Made by a program: the position numbers and the translations under genes
Source of the DNA: Arthrobacter sp. SLBN-122
GTDB taxonomy: Bacteria > Actinomycetota > Actinomycetes > Actinomycetales > Micrococcaceae
Reading direction: 5' to 3'
Length of the DNA stretch: 64,000 nt
Assembly: GCF_006715165.1 (NCBI RefSeq)
Contig: NZ_VFMS01000001.1
Span: 434,001 to 498,000, forward strand
In this document: in pieces, positions 36,372 to 45,431 of the stretch
Position numbering within the stretch: position 1 is the stretch's first letter
Layout: each line of letters begins with the position of its first letter
Notes under the pieces: generated by a model
What the model was told of the DNA's origin: nothing
The model's input: the letters and a program-made list of their open reading frames with translations, nothing else
The model's database searches: none

Positions 36372-37607
36372 ATGCCACAGAACGCGAGCTCCGGCACCCA
36401 GGCTTCCCCCGCCTGGAACGGCCACCCCAAAGGGTCCCGGGCTTATGGGCGGATCCTGGCTGGCCTGTCCTGTGCCGGCGTGGCCACGTTTGCGCAGCTC
36501 TACTCCACGCAGGCGGTCCTGCCCCTCCTGGCGGCCGATCTCCAGGTCACCGCCGCCGAGGCTGCCCTTACCATCTCCCTGGCCACGGTCGGGCTGGCAG
36601 CCACCGTCATTCCTTGGTCCTTCCTGGCGGACAGGATCGGGCGGGTGAAGGCGATGATGTGGGGCATCTCGGCAGCCACGGTCCTGGGACTGCTGGTGCC
36701 GCTGTCCGCCAACTTCGGCATGCTGCTGGTGCTGCGCTTGCTGGAGGGCATGGCACTGGGCGGCATCCCCGCCATCGCCATTGCCTACCTCAACGAGGAA
36801 GTCAGCAAAGCCCACGCCGCGCTTGCAGCGGGAAGCTATGTCGCCGGCACCACGTTGGGAGGACTGTCCGGACGGCTCGTGGCCGGCCCCGCCGGCGAGC
36901 TCTGGGGCTGGCGGTCGGCAGCCCTGGCCGTTTCCCTGCTGGCCACCCTTGCCGCCGTCGCCTTCCTGGTCCTCGTGCCGAGGGCCCGGGGATTCGTCCC
37001 GGCCCGCGCCGGCTTCCGCGGCGCCATCCGGACGCTCGGAGAACACCTCCGGAACATCCGGCTGCTGGCCCTGTACACCCAGGCCTTCCTGATGATGGGC
37101 GGATTCGTGGCCGTCTACAACTATCTGGGCTTCCGGCTCTCCGGTGCCCCGTTCGGGCTGCCCGCTACCGTGATCAGCCTGATCTTCCTGGCCTATCTGT
37201 CCGGCACCTTCTCCTCCCGCTGGGCAGCGGGGATGACTTCCAAGTACGGGCGCCGGAACGTCCTGCTGGGTGGGCTGGCCCTCGCCGCCGGCGGACTCGC
37301 CCTGACCCTCACTCCCTCCCTGGTGCTGATCCTCACCGGCCTGGTGGTGTTCACCGGCGGCTTCTTCGCCGCCCACAGCATCGGGTCCGGCTGGACGGGA
37401 GCCATTGCCAGCACCGGCCGTGCCCAGGCGGCATCGCTGTACAACCTGGCCTACTACCTGGGCTCCAGCCTCCTGGGCTGGGCAGGCGGCCTGGTCTTCC
37501 AGGCCTGGAGCTGGAACGCCCTCGCCGGGGCCGTGATTGTCCTGGCATGCGTCACGGCCGCAACTGTCGCCGTCGTGCATCCCCGTCCGGAAACTGCCGC
37601 TGCCTGA
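36372..37607 (+). CDS. MFS transporter (12 spans)
   Basis: 411 residues with about 12 hydrophobic segments and the MFS motif A as LADRIGRVKAMM between spans 2 and 3. N-terminal half has FAQLYSTQAVLPLLAADL typical of the drug/arabinose-efflux (YnfM-like) group. Probably exports a small molecule. The start at 36372 is supported by TACGCT six bases upstream; the frame is open from 36036 through the LysR gene. Likely controlled by the divergent LysR. Confidence 0.88.
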   Translation: MPQNASSGTQASPAWNGHPKGSRAYGRILAGLSCAGVATFAQLYSTQAVLPLLAADLQVTAAEAALTISLATVGLAATVIPWSFLADRIGRVKAMMWGISAATVLGLLVPLSANFGMLLVLRLLEGMALGGIPAIAIAYLNEEVSKAHAALAAGSYVAGTTLGGLSGRLVAGPAGELWGWRSAALAVSLLATLAAVAFLVLVPRARGFVPARAGFRGAIRTLGEHLRNIRLLALYTQAFLMMGGFVAVYNYLGFRLSGAPFGLPATVISLIFLAYLSGTFSSRWAAGMTSKYGRRNVLLGGLALAAGGLALTLTPSLVLILTGLVVFTGGFFAAHSIGSGWTGAIASTGRAQAASLYNLAYYLGSSLLGWAGGLVFQAWSWNALAGAVIVLACVTAATVAVVHPRPETAAA

Positions 37608-37743
37608 TGCCCTGCACCCCGAATTAAGCGGTTTCAGCTGCAGCTGGCATGGTGTGGATGTTCGGCAGGACGCGGGCCTGTGGTGCCGTTGGCGGAGATA
37701 CCCCGGTCTAGGATGAACGAAGGACCGTGTGGAAGGAACCGCA

Positions 37744-38247
37744 GTGAGTACGAATGCCAGGAACACCAGGCCCGGAGCGCACCTGGAGCCGCTGGACGCC
37801 ATTGACGAGCGCCTCCTGGCGGCCCTCGTGGCGGACGCCCGGATCTCCAACAAGCAGCTCGCCGAAATGGTGGGGATTGCGCCGTCCACCGCTTTGATGC
37901 GCACCCGGGCCCTGTCCGAGCGCGGCATTGTTCAGGGCTATGAGGCAAAGCTGAGCTTGTCTGCCATCGGCAGGTCGGTGCAGGCCCTGGTGGCCGTACG
38001 GCTCCGTGCCCATGACCGGGACCAGATCGACCGCTTCACTGCCCGCGTGCCGCACCTGCCCGCCGTGCTGTCCACCTTCCACACCTCAGGTTCCGTGGAC
38101 TACCTGCTGCACATTGCCGTCGGAAGCACCGAAGACCTGCGGGACTGGGTCCTGGACAATCTGGCTACCGACCCCGTGGTGGGGCACACGGAAACCACAC
38201 TGGTTTTTGAACACATCCAGGGCAACCACGGTCCGCTTCCGGACTAA
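37744..38247 (+). CDS. Lrp/AsnC-family regulator 1
   Basis: 167 residues. The HTH (about 20-65: LDAIDERLLAALVADARISN then KQLAEMVGIAPS) is followed by a RAM/Lrp ligand-binding domain (VQALVAVRLRAHDRDQIDRF then GSVDYLLHIAV). The GTG at 37744 has AAGGAA upstream; the GTG at 37729 is possible. TAGGAT lies about 27 bases upstream of 37744. Convergent with the second MFS gene. Effector and targets unknown. Confidence 0.88.
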   Translation: MSTNARNTRPGAHLEPLDAIDERLLAALVADARISNKQLAEMVGIAPSTALMRTRALSERGIVQGYEAKLSLSAIGRSVQALVAVRLRAHDRDQIDRFTARVPHLPAVLSTFHTSGSVDYLLHIAVGSTEDLRDWVLDNLATDPVVGHTETTLVFEHIQGNHGPLPD

Positions 38248-38272
38248 CCCCGCCGCGGGACGGGCGCCTGCA

Positions 38273-39529
38273 TCAGGCCCCGGCCGGCTCCTTTGCCTGC
38301 CGGGTGAACGTGGCGGCAAGGGTTGCGGCGGACAGGGCGAGTGCCGCCGTCCCGCACAGGAGAACGAAGCCCTGCACGGCCGCTGCCATGCCGAACACGG
38401 CGCTGGCCCAGCCCAGGCCCAGGACCGGCACCGCGCTGCCCAGGTAGGTAATGACGTAGACGGTGCTGATGATCTGTGCGTGGCGGGCAGGCTCCACCCT
38501 GGCCGCCACATCGTTGAAGACGGTCCGGAACGCTATGCCCTGCCCCAGGCCGGCGGCCACGGCAGCCGCAACCAGCAGTGCTGGGCTGTGCCAGGCGCCG
38601 GCAGCACCCAGCAGCATGACGGAGACGCCCAGGACAGCCAGCCCGGCGGGAACGGCCAGGCGGCCGCGCAGGGTCACGAGCTGGCTCAGTGCCGACGCCC
38701 CCAGCGGCAGGCCCGCCAGCACCCCAATCAGCGGCCGCGAATCGGTGCCCAGGACCTGCGCGAAGTAGCCCGGAGCCAGCGACAGGGAGAAACCAAACAC
38801 GGCAAAGCTCAGGAAGCCGACGCCGGACGCCAGCCAGAAAGCACCTCTCGCCTGGCGGGATACGGAAGGGCGGCGCGGAGCCAGGGCGTGCAGCGGCCGG
38901 GACACTGCCGGCACCATGATGGCCGGGCGTGCGCGGATCAGGTAGAGCGGGACCAGGAGTGCGGCTAGGAGAAGCGAGTGGACGACGTACGGGGCGGTGG
39001 TGGCACCGGGAAGCAGCGAGAGCAGCCCGCCGATGACCGGGCCGGCCGCCACACCCCCGGAGGACGCCAGCAGCGTAAAGCGTGATGCCCACTCCGGCCG
39101 GGACGGGAGCAGTTCGCGCAGGGCCGCCGCGCTGGCTCCCGTGGCAAGCGCAACCGCGGTTCCCTGCAGCGCCCGTCCGGCACACAGGGCAACCAGCGTG
39201 CCGGCTTCGGCGAAGATCCAGCCACCCGCCAGTCCGGCGAGGACAGCCACCAGGAGGGCGGCGCGCCGGCCGATATGGTCCGACCAGTGCCCGGCCAGCA
39301 GCAGCGTCCCCACCAGCGCCAGGACATAGCTGGCGAACGCCGCCGTCACCTCGAGGCTGGACAGCCCCAGGTTGGCCTGCAGCAGGGGGTACAGCGGCGT
39401 GGCAAGGTTGGCCCCTACCAGGAGCATGAAGATGACCGCCCCCGAAATCACCAGCCTGGCCGTTGTGGTGGCATCCCACCCGGCAGTGGCCGTTGCCGGG
39501 CGCATGCGCAGTTCGCTGAAGACCGTCAT
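38273..39529 (-). CDS. MFS transporter (second)
   Basis: 418 residues, about 12 spans, with motif A as GHWSDHIGRRAALLVAV. It differs strongly from the MFS protein at 36372. It is divergent from the Lrp/AsnC regulator at 39689, so that regulator probably controls it. Substrate unknown. Confidence 0.88.
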   Translation of the reverse strand: MTVFSELRMRPATATAGWDATTTARLVISGAVIFMLLVGANLATPLYPLLQANLGLSSLEVTAAFASYVLALVGTLLLAGHWSDHIGRRAALLVAVLAGLAGGWIFAEAGTLVALCAGRALQGTAVALATGASAAALRELLPSRPEWASRFTLLASSGGVAAGPVIGGLLSLLPGATTAPYVVHSLLLAALLVPLYLIRARPAIMVPAVSRPLHALAPRRPSVSRQARGAFWLASGVGFLSFAVFGFSLSLAPGYFAQVLGTDSRPLIGVLAGLPLGASALSQLVTLRGRLAVPAGLAVLGVSVMLLGAAGAWHSPALLVAAAVAAGLGQGIAFRTVFNDVAARVEPARHAQIISTVYVITYLGSAVPVLGLGWASAVFGMAAAVQGFVLLCGTAALALSAATLAATFTRQAKEPAGA

Positions 39530-39641
39530 TGTGCCGCCTTAGGGTCGCCGCGGCAGGTGGTCCTTGTGGGAGCCCGGCGCGGATACAACTGTGATGGTTC
39601 AACAGTGCGGCACGGCTGCTACTTTTCGCCGGGTTCGAAGG

Positions 39642-39667
39642 GATAATTGAGCAAAATCATCAAGTTA
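39642..39667. promoter_or_regulatory. Candidate Lrp/AsnC operator
   Basis: An AT-rich, partly symmetric stretch (ATAATTGA...TCAAGTTAT) in the gap between the second MFS gene and the divergent Lrp/AsnC gene, unusual against the GC-rich background. Confidence 0.3.
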
Positions 39668-39688
39668 TGGATACCAGAGTGATGGAGA

Positions 39689-40192
39689 GTGACGATCTTG
39701 AACAAGTTGGACCCCACGGACCTGAAGATCCTCCTGGCCCTGATCCAGGATCCGCGGATCCAAATCGGCGAGCTCAGCGAACACCTTGGCATTGCCCGCA
39801 ATACGGCCCAGTCGCGGGTTCGCCGCCTGCTGCGCACCGGGGTGCTGCGTCCGGGCGGACGCGAGGTTGATCTGGATGCCGTGGGCTACGACGTGGTGGC
39901 TTTCGTGACCATTGAGGTCTCGCACCGGGAACTCGACGGCGTCGTGGCAGCGCTGCGGCTCATCCCGCAGGTCCTTGAAGTCCATGAAATCTCCGGCCGC
40001 GGCGATGTCTGGTGCCGGGTGGTGGCCACGGACACCCACAATCTCCAGTCGTCCCTGCGGCAGGTCCTGAGGATCAAGGGCGTCATCCGCACCGAGACCG
40101 TTCTGGCCCTGCACACCCACATCCCGTACCGCACCGAGCCGCTGATCAGCGGCCTCAGCAGCGCGGCAGCTCCGGCGGCTAGGATTTCCTGA
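39689..40192 (+). CDS. Lrp/AsnC-family regulator 2
   Basis: 167 residues: HTH in LDPTDLKILLALIQDPRIQI then GELSEHLGIARNTAQSRVRR, and a C-terminal ligand domain. GTG start with GGAG close by. The corA -10 hexamer overlaps its last codons. Divergent from the second MFS gene, which it most likely regulates. Confidence 0.88.
   Translation: MTILNKLDPTDLKILLALIQDPRIQIGELSEHLGIARNTAQSRVRRLLRTGVLRPGGREVDLDAVGYDVVAFVTIEVSHRELDGVVAALRLIPQVLEVHEISGRGDVWCRVVATDTHNLQSSLRQVLRIKGVIRTETVLALHTHIPYRTEPLISGLSSAAAPAARIS
40180..40185 (+). promoter_or_regulatory. -10 hexamer of corA (leaderless)
   Basis: TAGGAT inside the last codons of the Lrp/AsnC gene, seven bases before the corA ATG. Confidence 0.5.
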
Positions 40193-41188
40193 ATGACCAT
40201 CATCGATAACGCCGTCTACGTCAACGGCGTCCGTCACGCGGAGCCTGACAGTCTTGAGCAGACCTTTGAGACCCTGTCCCGGCACGGCGGTATGGCGTGG
40301 ATTGGTCTTTACCGGCCCACCAAGGAGGAAATGGCGGCGGTGGCGAGCGAATTCGGGCTCCATGCCCTTGCCGTGGAGGATGCCGTTTCGGCCCACCAAA
40401 GGCCCAAACTGGAGCGTTACGACGACAACCTGTTCACCGTCCTGCGGCCGGCCCGGTACGTGGATGCAAATGAAACCGTGGAGTTCGGCGAACTCCATGT
40501 CTTCACCGGAAAGAACTTTGTGGTGACTGTGCGCCATGCCGAAACCGCAGGTGTTGCACGCGTGCGGCAACGGCTGGAAGGAAGGCCGGACCTCCTCAAG
40601 CACGGACCCGAAGCTGTGCTCTATGCCCTGCTGGACCGGGTGGTGGACGACTACGCGCCGGTGGTGGCGGGGCTGGAAAACGATATCGACGAGATTGAGG
40701 ACCAGCTGTTCAGCGGCGATTCCTCGGTGTCCCGGCGAATTTACGAACTGGCGCGGGAAGTCATCCAGTTCCAGCGGGCCATCCATCCCCTGCCGGAGAT
40801 GCTGGACCAGTTGAAGCGCGGCTTTGAAAAGTACCAGGTGGAGAGCGAACTGCGGCACAGCCTGCGTGATGTGGAAGACCACGTTGAGCGGGTGATCTCC
40901 CGGGCGGACTCCTTCCGGGATTTGCTGCAGAACGCCCTGACCCTGGACGGGACACTGACCGCCAACCGGCAAAACGAGGCCAGCGCTGAGCAGAACGAAC
41001 AGGTCAAGAAGATTTCATCCTGGGCGGCTATCCTGTTTGCGCCCTCATTTGTGGCCGGGATCTACGGGATGAACTTCGACAACATGCCCGAACTCCACTG
41101 GTCCTTCGGTTATCCCCTGGCGCTGGTCCTCATGGTGGCGGCAGGGGGCCTGATGTACGGCATCTTCAAGAAGAAGGGCTGGCTCTAG
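40193..41188 (+). CDS. corA: CorA-family magnesium/cobalt transporter
   Basis: 331 residues. A long cytoplasmic N-terminal domain with helical stalk is followed by two C-terminal spans and the signature GMN (YGMNFDNMPE) at the outer mouth. It forms a pentameric channel for Mg2+ (or Co2+/Ni2+). The ATG follows the regulator stop directly. Its end overlaps the convergent Pr6Pr-type gene by 23 bases. Confidence 0.93.
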   Translation: MTIIDNAVYVNGVRHAEPDSLEQTFETLSRHGGMAWIGLYRPTKEEMAAVASEFGLHALAVEDAVSAHQRPKLERYDDNLFTVLRPARYVDANETVEFGELHVFTGKNFVVTVRHAETAGVARVRQRLEGRPDLLKHGPEAVLYALLDRVVDDYAPVVAGLENDIDEIEDQLFSGDSSVSRRIYELAREVIQFQRAIHPLPEMLDQLKRGFEKYQVESELRHSLRDVEDHVERVISRADSFRDLLQNALTLDGTLTANRQNEASAEQNEQVKKISSWAAILFAPSFVAGIYGMNFDNMPELHWSFGYPLALVLMVAAGGLMYGIFKKKGWL

Positions 41189-41920
41189 GGATTTCGGCCC
41201 GGGCAGTCTTTCCGGTTGCCAGCGCCACACGCGCGTTGCCTGCCGCGTGCACCAGGAGGGAAACCACCAGGAAGGCGATGAGCACCTGTCCGGTGGCCCC
41301 CAGCACCCTCAGCCAGCCGCCGTCGAGCGTTGGGTCGAGGAAGTCGTAGACGTACCACCCATCCAGCCCGCCGCGGATCCACGAGAAGGCAAGGAACGCC
41401 ACAGGGTAGCCCAGCCAGGCAAGCGGCCGCCACCAGGGACCGCGGACTGTCCGGGTGACAAGAATCCAGTCAAGGGCGGCCACCAGCGGGGCCAGGCGGT
41501 GGTGGACCATTTGCGGCCAGTACAAATCCCAGGTCCACCATGGCTCTTCCGGCGGAGCCACAAGCACGATGTAGATGACCCCGTCATGACCAGGTACAGG
41601 ACCAGCGCGCCGAACATCTGGTCCCACCACAGCGGCAGCCGGGCACGCCGCCGCGCTCCTGAAATGATCAGGACAAGCCCAAAGGCGAGATTCCCCTGCA
41701 CGGTGAATTCGGAATACAGCTGCGGAATGTCCACGTCGTTGCCGGGCAGGGTGGCGTCGACGGTCTTCTGGACGATGGCGGCGAGCACGACGAACCCCAC
41801 GAGGATCCGCATTGCACGGACCCATGGGCGGTCGGGGTGCAGGGCACCGTTGAAAGCGAAGTTCCGCCGCACCGGCGGAGCCAGTACTGGCAGGCGGCCA
41901 TCCTTCTCAGTGAGGCTCAT
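41166..41920 (-). pseudogene. Pr6Pr-type membrane protein, frameshifted
   Basis: Two frames together encode one membrane protein of about 250 residues of the Pr6Pr (FAR-17a/AIG1-like) type: MRILVGFVVLAAIVQKTVDAT and FTVQGNLAFGLVLIISG in the first frame, then VIYIVLVAPPEEPWWTWDLY, LVAALDWILV and GWYVYDFLDPTLDGG in the second. The shift is at about 41576-41587 where four G bases stand on the minus strand; one more G would join MTG to VIYIVL without a break. That is typical of a homopolymer slip or sequencing error, so the gene could be intact in the organism. The N-terminal ATG is at 41920. Function unknown. Confidence 0.75.
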
Positions 41921-42024
41921 GGAGCAAGCGTCATGCCGGATGTGGGAAAAAGACAGGGTCCTTCGGCAGTTAGCGGTCACCGCCTGCCGGGCCAGTGACA
42001 ACCGGTTCGGCAGGCGGTTGTTGG

Positions 42025-42177
42025 TCAGGCGTTGGTTCTGCGCTTCAGCCAGCCCCATACGCCGGTTGCGACGAAGAGGACCAGGCCGATAATGGCGAGC
42101 CAGATAAGGCCCTTCACCACGAACCCGACGATGGACAGGATGAGCCAGATGACAAGAAGTCCGATGATGATTCCCAT
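42025..42177 (-). CDS. Small membrane protein, 50 residues
   Basis: A very small gene found by reading the minus strand: starts MGIIIGLLVIWLILSI and ends WGWLKRRTNA. Two hydrophobic segments joined at about residue 22 by VVKG, with a positive C-terminus. It looks like a genuine short membrane protein by its hydrophobic pattern and clean stop. No partner or function known. It lies between the frameshifted Pr6Pr gene and a gap of 262 bases (42178-42439) in which I see only an 8-bp hairpin (42284-42305) and no convincing gene. Confidence 0.65.
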   Translation of the reverse strand: MGIIIGLLVIWLILSIVGFVVKGLIWLAIIGLVLFVATGVWGWLKRRTNA

Positions 42178-42439
42178 GGGCCCACTCTAAGCGGGTCTGG
42201 CTGGAATGGATTGGGCATCAACCAGCGTTTCGCGGACCCGTCTGCAGTTCGGGAGACACAAACTCATGTGGCTTCTAGTGGCTGGCCGGCAGTACAGTGC
42301 CGGCCCGCTCGCCGACCTTGCCCTCGGCGGTGCGCCGGTCCTGCATTCTGTGCGCACCCGGCAACCAACATCAGTGATGCCCTGCCATGGTCCATCCCGT
42401 TGTCCTGCCCGATACCATGCCCCCCAATGATCGCTGCCG

Positions 42440-42652
42440 TCAGGGGTGTGCGTTGACCATCTTCGAACGGATAAAATCCTGGTCCTCGCGGGAAACCAAG
42501 GCCTGGCCGTGCTGCCCGGTCGCAAGGTCCTCTCCGCACTCCTTGGAGATTACCGAGGTGATAGTCCGTGGGAGCACCTGGCATCCAGGATTATCGAGCA
42601 GCCACTTCTGCGTGGCGTGGTCAAGGTTGTCCCAGCGATCTTTGAGGTTCAT
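42440..42652 (-). CDS. Small soluble protein, 70 residues
   Basis: A short protein starting MNLKDRWDNLDHATQKWLLD followed by NPGCQVLPRTITSVISK. It is mixed charged and looks like a folded domain, not an antisense shadow. I do not know its function. A DosR-type palindrome lies 95-108 bases upstream of the ATG, so it may respond to hypoxia or redox state. No strong ribosome binding site. The surrounding DNA is less GC-rich than average for the window. Confidence 0.65.
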   Translation of the reverse strand: MNLKDRWDNLDHATQKWLLDNPGCQVLPRTITSVISKECGEDLATGQHGQALVSREDQDFIRSKMVNAHP

Positions 42653-42686
42653 AAGCTGATGCAGTCTCCGTGATTGAGGCCGAGTG

Positions 42687-42712
42687 GCGCGGGCCCCTTT
42701 GCCCGCACCAAT
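42687..42712 (-). other. Hairpin in the leader of the 70-residue gene
   Basis: 10-bp arms with one wobble (42687-42696, 42703-42712) and a 6-base loop, between the DosR-like box and the start codon. A 5' leader structure or a terminator. Confidence 0.35.
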
Positions 42713-42746
42713 GACCTAGTCAACTGGAACCCTGTCCCGGCCGACA

Positions 42747-42760
42747 GGGACTAAAGTCCC
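42747..42760. promoter_or_regulatory. DosR/DevR-like box
   Basis: GGGACTAAAGTCCC is a perfect palindrome and matches the core of the DosR consensus (GGGACTWWAGTCCC). The flanking bases match less well. It lies upstream of the 70-residue gene and downstream of the subtilase stop. An Hrp1-like CBS gene, a DosR target in mycobacteria, is 2.7 kb away. Confidence 0.6.
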
Positions 42761-42908
42761 GGCTCCTGATTTGGTGCCGCTGCGATTTCCTTGTGTTCCT
42801 GCCTAGGCTGTGGACGACCTCGAGGAACTGGTGGGAGACCTCAAGGCTCCATCTGCCGGCTGGCGGAACTTCGGCACGATTGTCAGGAGCCTATGTGACC
42901 CACTGCTG

Positions 42909-43680
42909 TCAGGAGATGTAGGAGCCGCTGGGGCTCCAGTGGATGACGCCGCCTTGGTAGTTCTGGGCAACACTCCCGTCATTTCCCGTGGCATACTCGT
43001 CGCTTGTCGGGTAGCCCAGGCGTCCCGATTCGAACCCTGTGGAGGCCCAGATGGAGCGGATGCCGCCGACGGACATGTGAGCTCCTGAGGCAGGCGACCA
43101 GATGATGGCGCCGCCCTGGTAGTTCTGGTAGACGCCGCCGTCACGGAGCCCTCCGACTTCGTCGCTGACCGGGTATCCCAGTCGGCCGCTCTCAAACCCG
43201 GAGGCCGCCCATTCGCCGCGAATAGCTCCTGTTGAGATGTGTGCTCCCGTGGTTGGCGACCAGATGATGGCTCCGCCCTGATAGTTCTGGTAGACGCCGC
43301 CACCACGGAGGCCACCGACCTCGTTCGTTACGGGGTAGCCCAGGCGGCCGTTCTCGAAACCCGTGGCTGCCCAGAGGCCGCGGATGGACCCCACCGAGAC
43401 ATGCGCTCCGGTGGCCGGTGACCAGATGATGGCTCCGCCCTGATAGTTCTGATACACGCCCCCGTCCCGCAGCCCAGCGACTTCATCGGTCACCGGGTAC
43501 CCGAGGCCACCGTTCTCAAATCCGGTCTCTGCCCAGACGCCGCGGATCGCGCCGGTTGAGACATGCGCCCCGGACGCCGGCGAGTAGAGGATGCATCCGT
43601 GCTCGAAGCACTGGTACCCGCCGTTGTCCCTGAGCCCGTAGACCTCTCCGGTGGCAGCCGCCCCAAGGGCGCCATTCAGG
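42909..43680 (-). repeat. LGFP tandem repeats, 162-bp period
   Basis: Four full units and a truncated fifth in the 3' end of the subtilase gene. Blocks such as the one coding for YQNYQGGAIIWSP are nearly identical in DNA, so unequal recombination could change copy number. Confidence 0.85.
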
Positions 43681-45119
43681 GACGCTGCCTTCACGGCAAT
43701 CGGCGTCTGCGGGGCCGGAAAGACGACGGCGGCCGAGGCATCGATCAGGCCGGCGCCGCAGCCTCCTGAGCAGGGTCCTGGAAGGGGCCTGGCCGTTGCC
43801 TTGAGCTTCGCTTCGATCCTGGCTGGTGTCAGGGAGGCATCAGCTGCCTTCATCAGGGCGCCAACCGAAGCCGCCATCGGCGAGGCCATGGACGTACCCA
43901 TCAGGTAGCCGTAGGCCTCTGCGCCGGGGATGGTTGTTCCGGCGTTGTAGGTGGAGAGGATTCCGGCTCCTGTGTCACCTCCCGGGGCCATGACGTCGAC
44001 CGCGGTGCCGAAATTTGAGTACGAGGCCCTGGCCCCGGTCTGGCTGGTGGCGCCGACCGTGATGACGTTGTTGCAGTTGGCCGGTGCGTTGTTTGCGGCG
44101 GGCTGGTTCTCGTTTCCGGCAGCCACGAAGACAGAGGAGCCGCGGCCGATGGCCCCGTCGATGGCAGCCTGCAGGGTGGACGGGCAGGCGGACGTTCCGC
44201 CGACGCTCAGGTTGATGGTTTTCGCGGGGTTGGCGTTGGCGGGAACGCCGCTGACGGTTCCTCCGGAAGCCCATGTGATGCCATCGGACACGTCCGACAG
44301 GTAGCCCCCGCAGTCACCAAGTGCACGTATCGGCTCGATCTTCACGCCGGGAGCCGCGCCGCTGACTCCCTCAGCGTTATTGGCGATGGCGGCGATAATC
44401 CCTGCGACGTGGGTTCCGTGCCAGGAAGAGTTAATGGATGAGGTTGAACCGCAGGCACCTGGGGCCTGGTAGTCGCCCGGGTCTGAGGCGTCTGCGTCCC
44501 TGCCGTCGCCGTCACCCGAAGACGTCGCGTCGGCGATCATGTCGTAGCCCGCAATGACGTTCGCGTTAAGATCGCTGTGCGCCGTGATGCCGGTGTCGAT
44601 CACCGCCACGATTTGCGCGGCCCCCGTGGTTTTATCCCAGACCGACGGGACCCGGATCCCCACGTTGGGATCGGACAGAGCCCACTGTTTGGAGTAGTAG
44701 GTGTCGTTGGGTGTGAACGACGGATGCATGAGGACGTCGGGCTCCACAGATGCAACCGTGTCATCCGCGGCGATGCTGTCCAGCACGCGCCGGGACTCCT
44801 CCACGGAGAGCTTTCGGCCTGCTTTGACCACCTTGGCATCACTGGCTGTTACTTTGATCTCCCTGACGCGGATGGAGGCAGCGCTGGAAACCTTCGCGTA
44901 GGTCTTCTCCCGTTCTGCGGTGCTGCCGGCAACGGAGGGCTTGAACTTCACGATGAACTGGTCGGTGGACAGCTGGGCGTCCGACGATTTCGCTGCTGTC
45001 GAGGGGCCGGGCAGGACCGGCTTGCCTGCTGCCTCGGCGGCCGGGGCAATGGCAGAGCCGGCAACCATGGCGGCCAGGACCAGCCCTACGGCCCTGTTGT
45101 ACGTGCGTCCTTTGGTCAT
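42909..45119 (-). CDS. Secreted subtilase (S8) with C-terminal LGFP repeats
   Basis: 736 residues. Signal peptide (about 5-30, ending APAAEAA), an inhibitor-like propeptide (about 50-125), then the S8 domain with Asp175 in VAVIDTGI, His234 in WHGTHVAG, Asn336 in AAGNEN and nucleophile Ser410 in GTSMASP. The last 230 residues are five LGFP-type repeats of 54 residues (LGYPV, GVYQNYQGGAIIWSP, IRGLWAATGFENG); the fifth stops early. LGFP repeats are thought to bind the cell envelope, so the protease may act at the surface. Of the possible starts, the ATG at 45119 is preferred because AGGA lies five bases before it; 45131 and 45206 are alternatives. Confidence 0.93.
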   Translation of the reverse strand: MTKGRTYNRAVGLVLAAMVAGSAIAPAAEAAGKPVLPGPSTAAKSSDAQLSTDQFIVKFKPSVAGSTAEREKTYAKVSSAASIRVREIKVTASDAKVVKAGRKLSVEESRRVLDSIAADDTVASVEPDVLMHPSFTPNDTYYSKQWALSDPNVGIRVPSVWDKTTGAAQIVAVIDTGITAHSDLNANVIAGYDMIADATSSGDGDGRDADASDPGDYQAPGACGSTSSINSSWHGTHVAGIIAAIANNAEGVSGAAPGVKIEPIRALGDCGGYLSDVSDGITWASGGTVSGVPANANPAKTINLSVGGTSACPSTLQAAIDGAIGRGSSVFVAAGNENQPAANNAPANCNNVITVGATSQTGARASYSNFGTAVDVMAPGGDTGAGILSTYNAGTTIPGAEAYGYLMGTSMASPMAASVGALMKAADASLTPARIEAKLKATARPLPGPCSGGCGAGLIDASAAVVFPAPQTPIAVKAASLNGALGAAATGEVYGLRDNGGYQCFEHGCILYSPASGAHVSTGAIRGVWAETGFENGGLGYPVTDEVAGLRDGGVYQNYQGGAIIWSPATGAHVSVGSIRGLWAATGFENGRLGYPVTNEVGGLRGGGVYQNYQGGAIIWSPTTGAHISTGAIRGEWAASGFESGRLGYPVSDEVGGLRDGGVYQNYQGGAIIWSPASGAHMSVGGIRSIWASTGFESGRLGYPTSDEYATGNDGSVAQNYQGGVIHWSPSGSYIS

Positions 45120-45431
45120 GCCAGTCCTCATGCGCAGATTCACTTCCGTTGGCCTCCCAGATCCACCAGCGAGCTTACTAAGGCTTGTACCCGATTTCAG
45201 GACCACATAAGCAACAGGCGCCCGGGGGCGCAGGATTAGGTTCTGCTGCGCCTTTCGTTCTGGGTCAACTCCGGCCAGCTATTCCCACGTAGCAACTTCC
45301 GATTCGATCTGGACACTAACGCTCAGCCTACTTACCTTTAATCCGTGACCGTGATGCGCCTGTTGGCCCTCCTGGGACCCGGGGGCGAGGGGGCATACCA
45401 GAGGAACGGAAATCAACATAAGGAGAGCATC
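45120..45431. other. Gap between subtilase and CBS gene
   Basis: 312 bases holding the promoters of the divergent subtilase and CBS genes. I see no coding sequence and no convincing operator; a GGGAC...GGGGGCG stretch near 45369 resembles only half a DosR site. Confidence 0.5.

Noticed and set aside
36177..37928. 583-codon open frame on the minus strand
   Set aside because: Antisense to the MFS gene; composition is that of a shadow.
42206..42430. 74-codon open frame on the plus strand
   Set aside because: No ribosome binding site and random-looking composition; left as non-coding gap.
45360..45390. Second DosR box before the Hrp1-like gene
   Set aside because: Only a GGGAC half-site without the symmetric partner.
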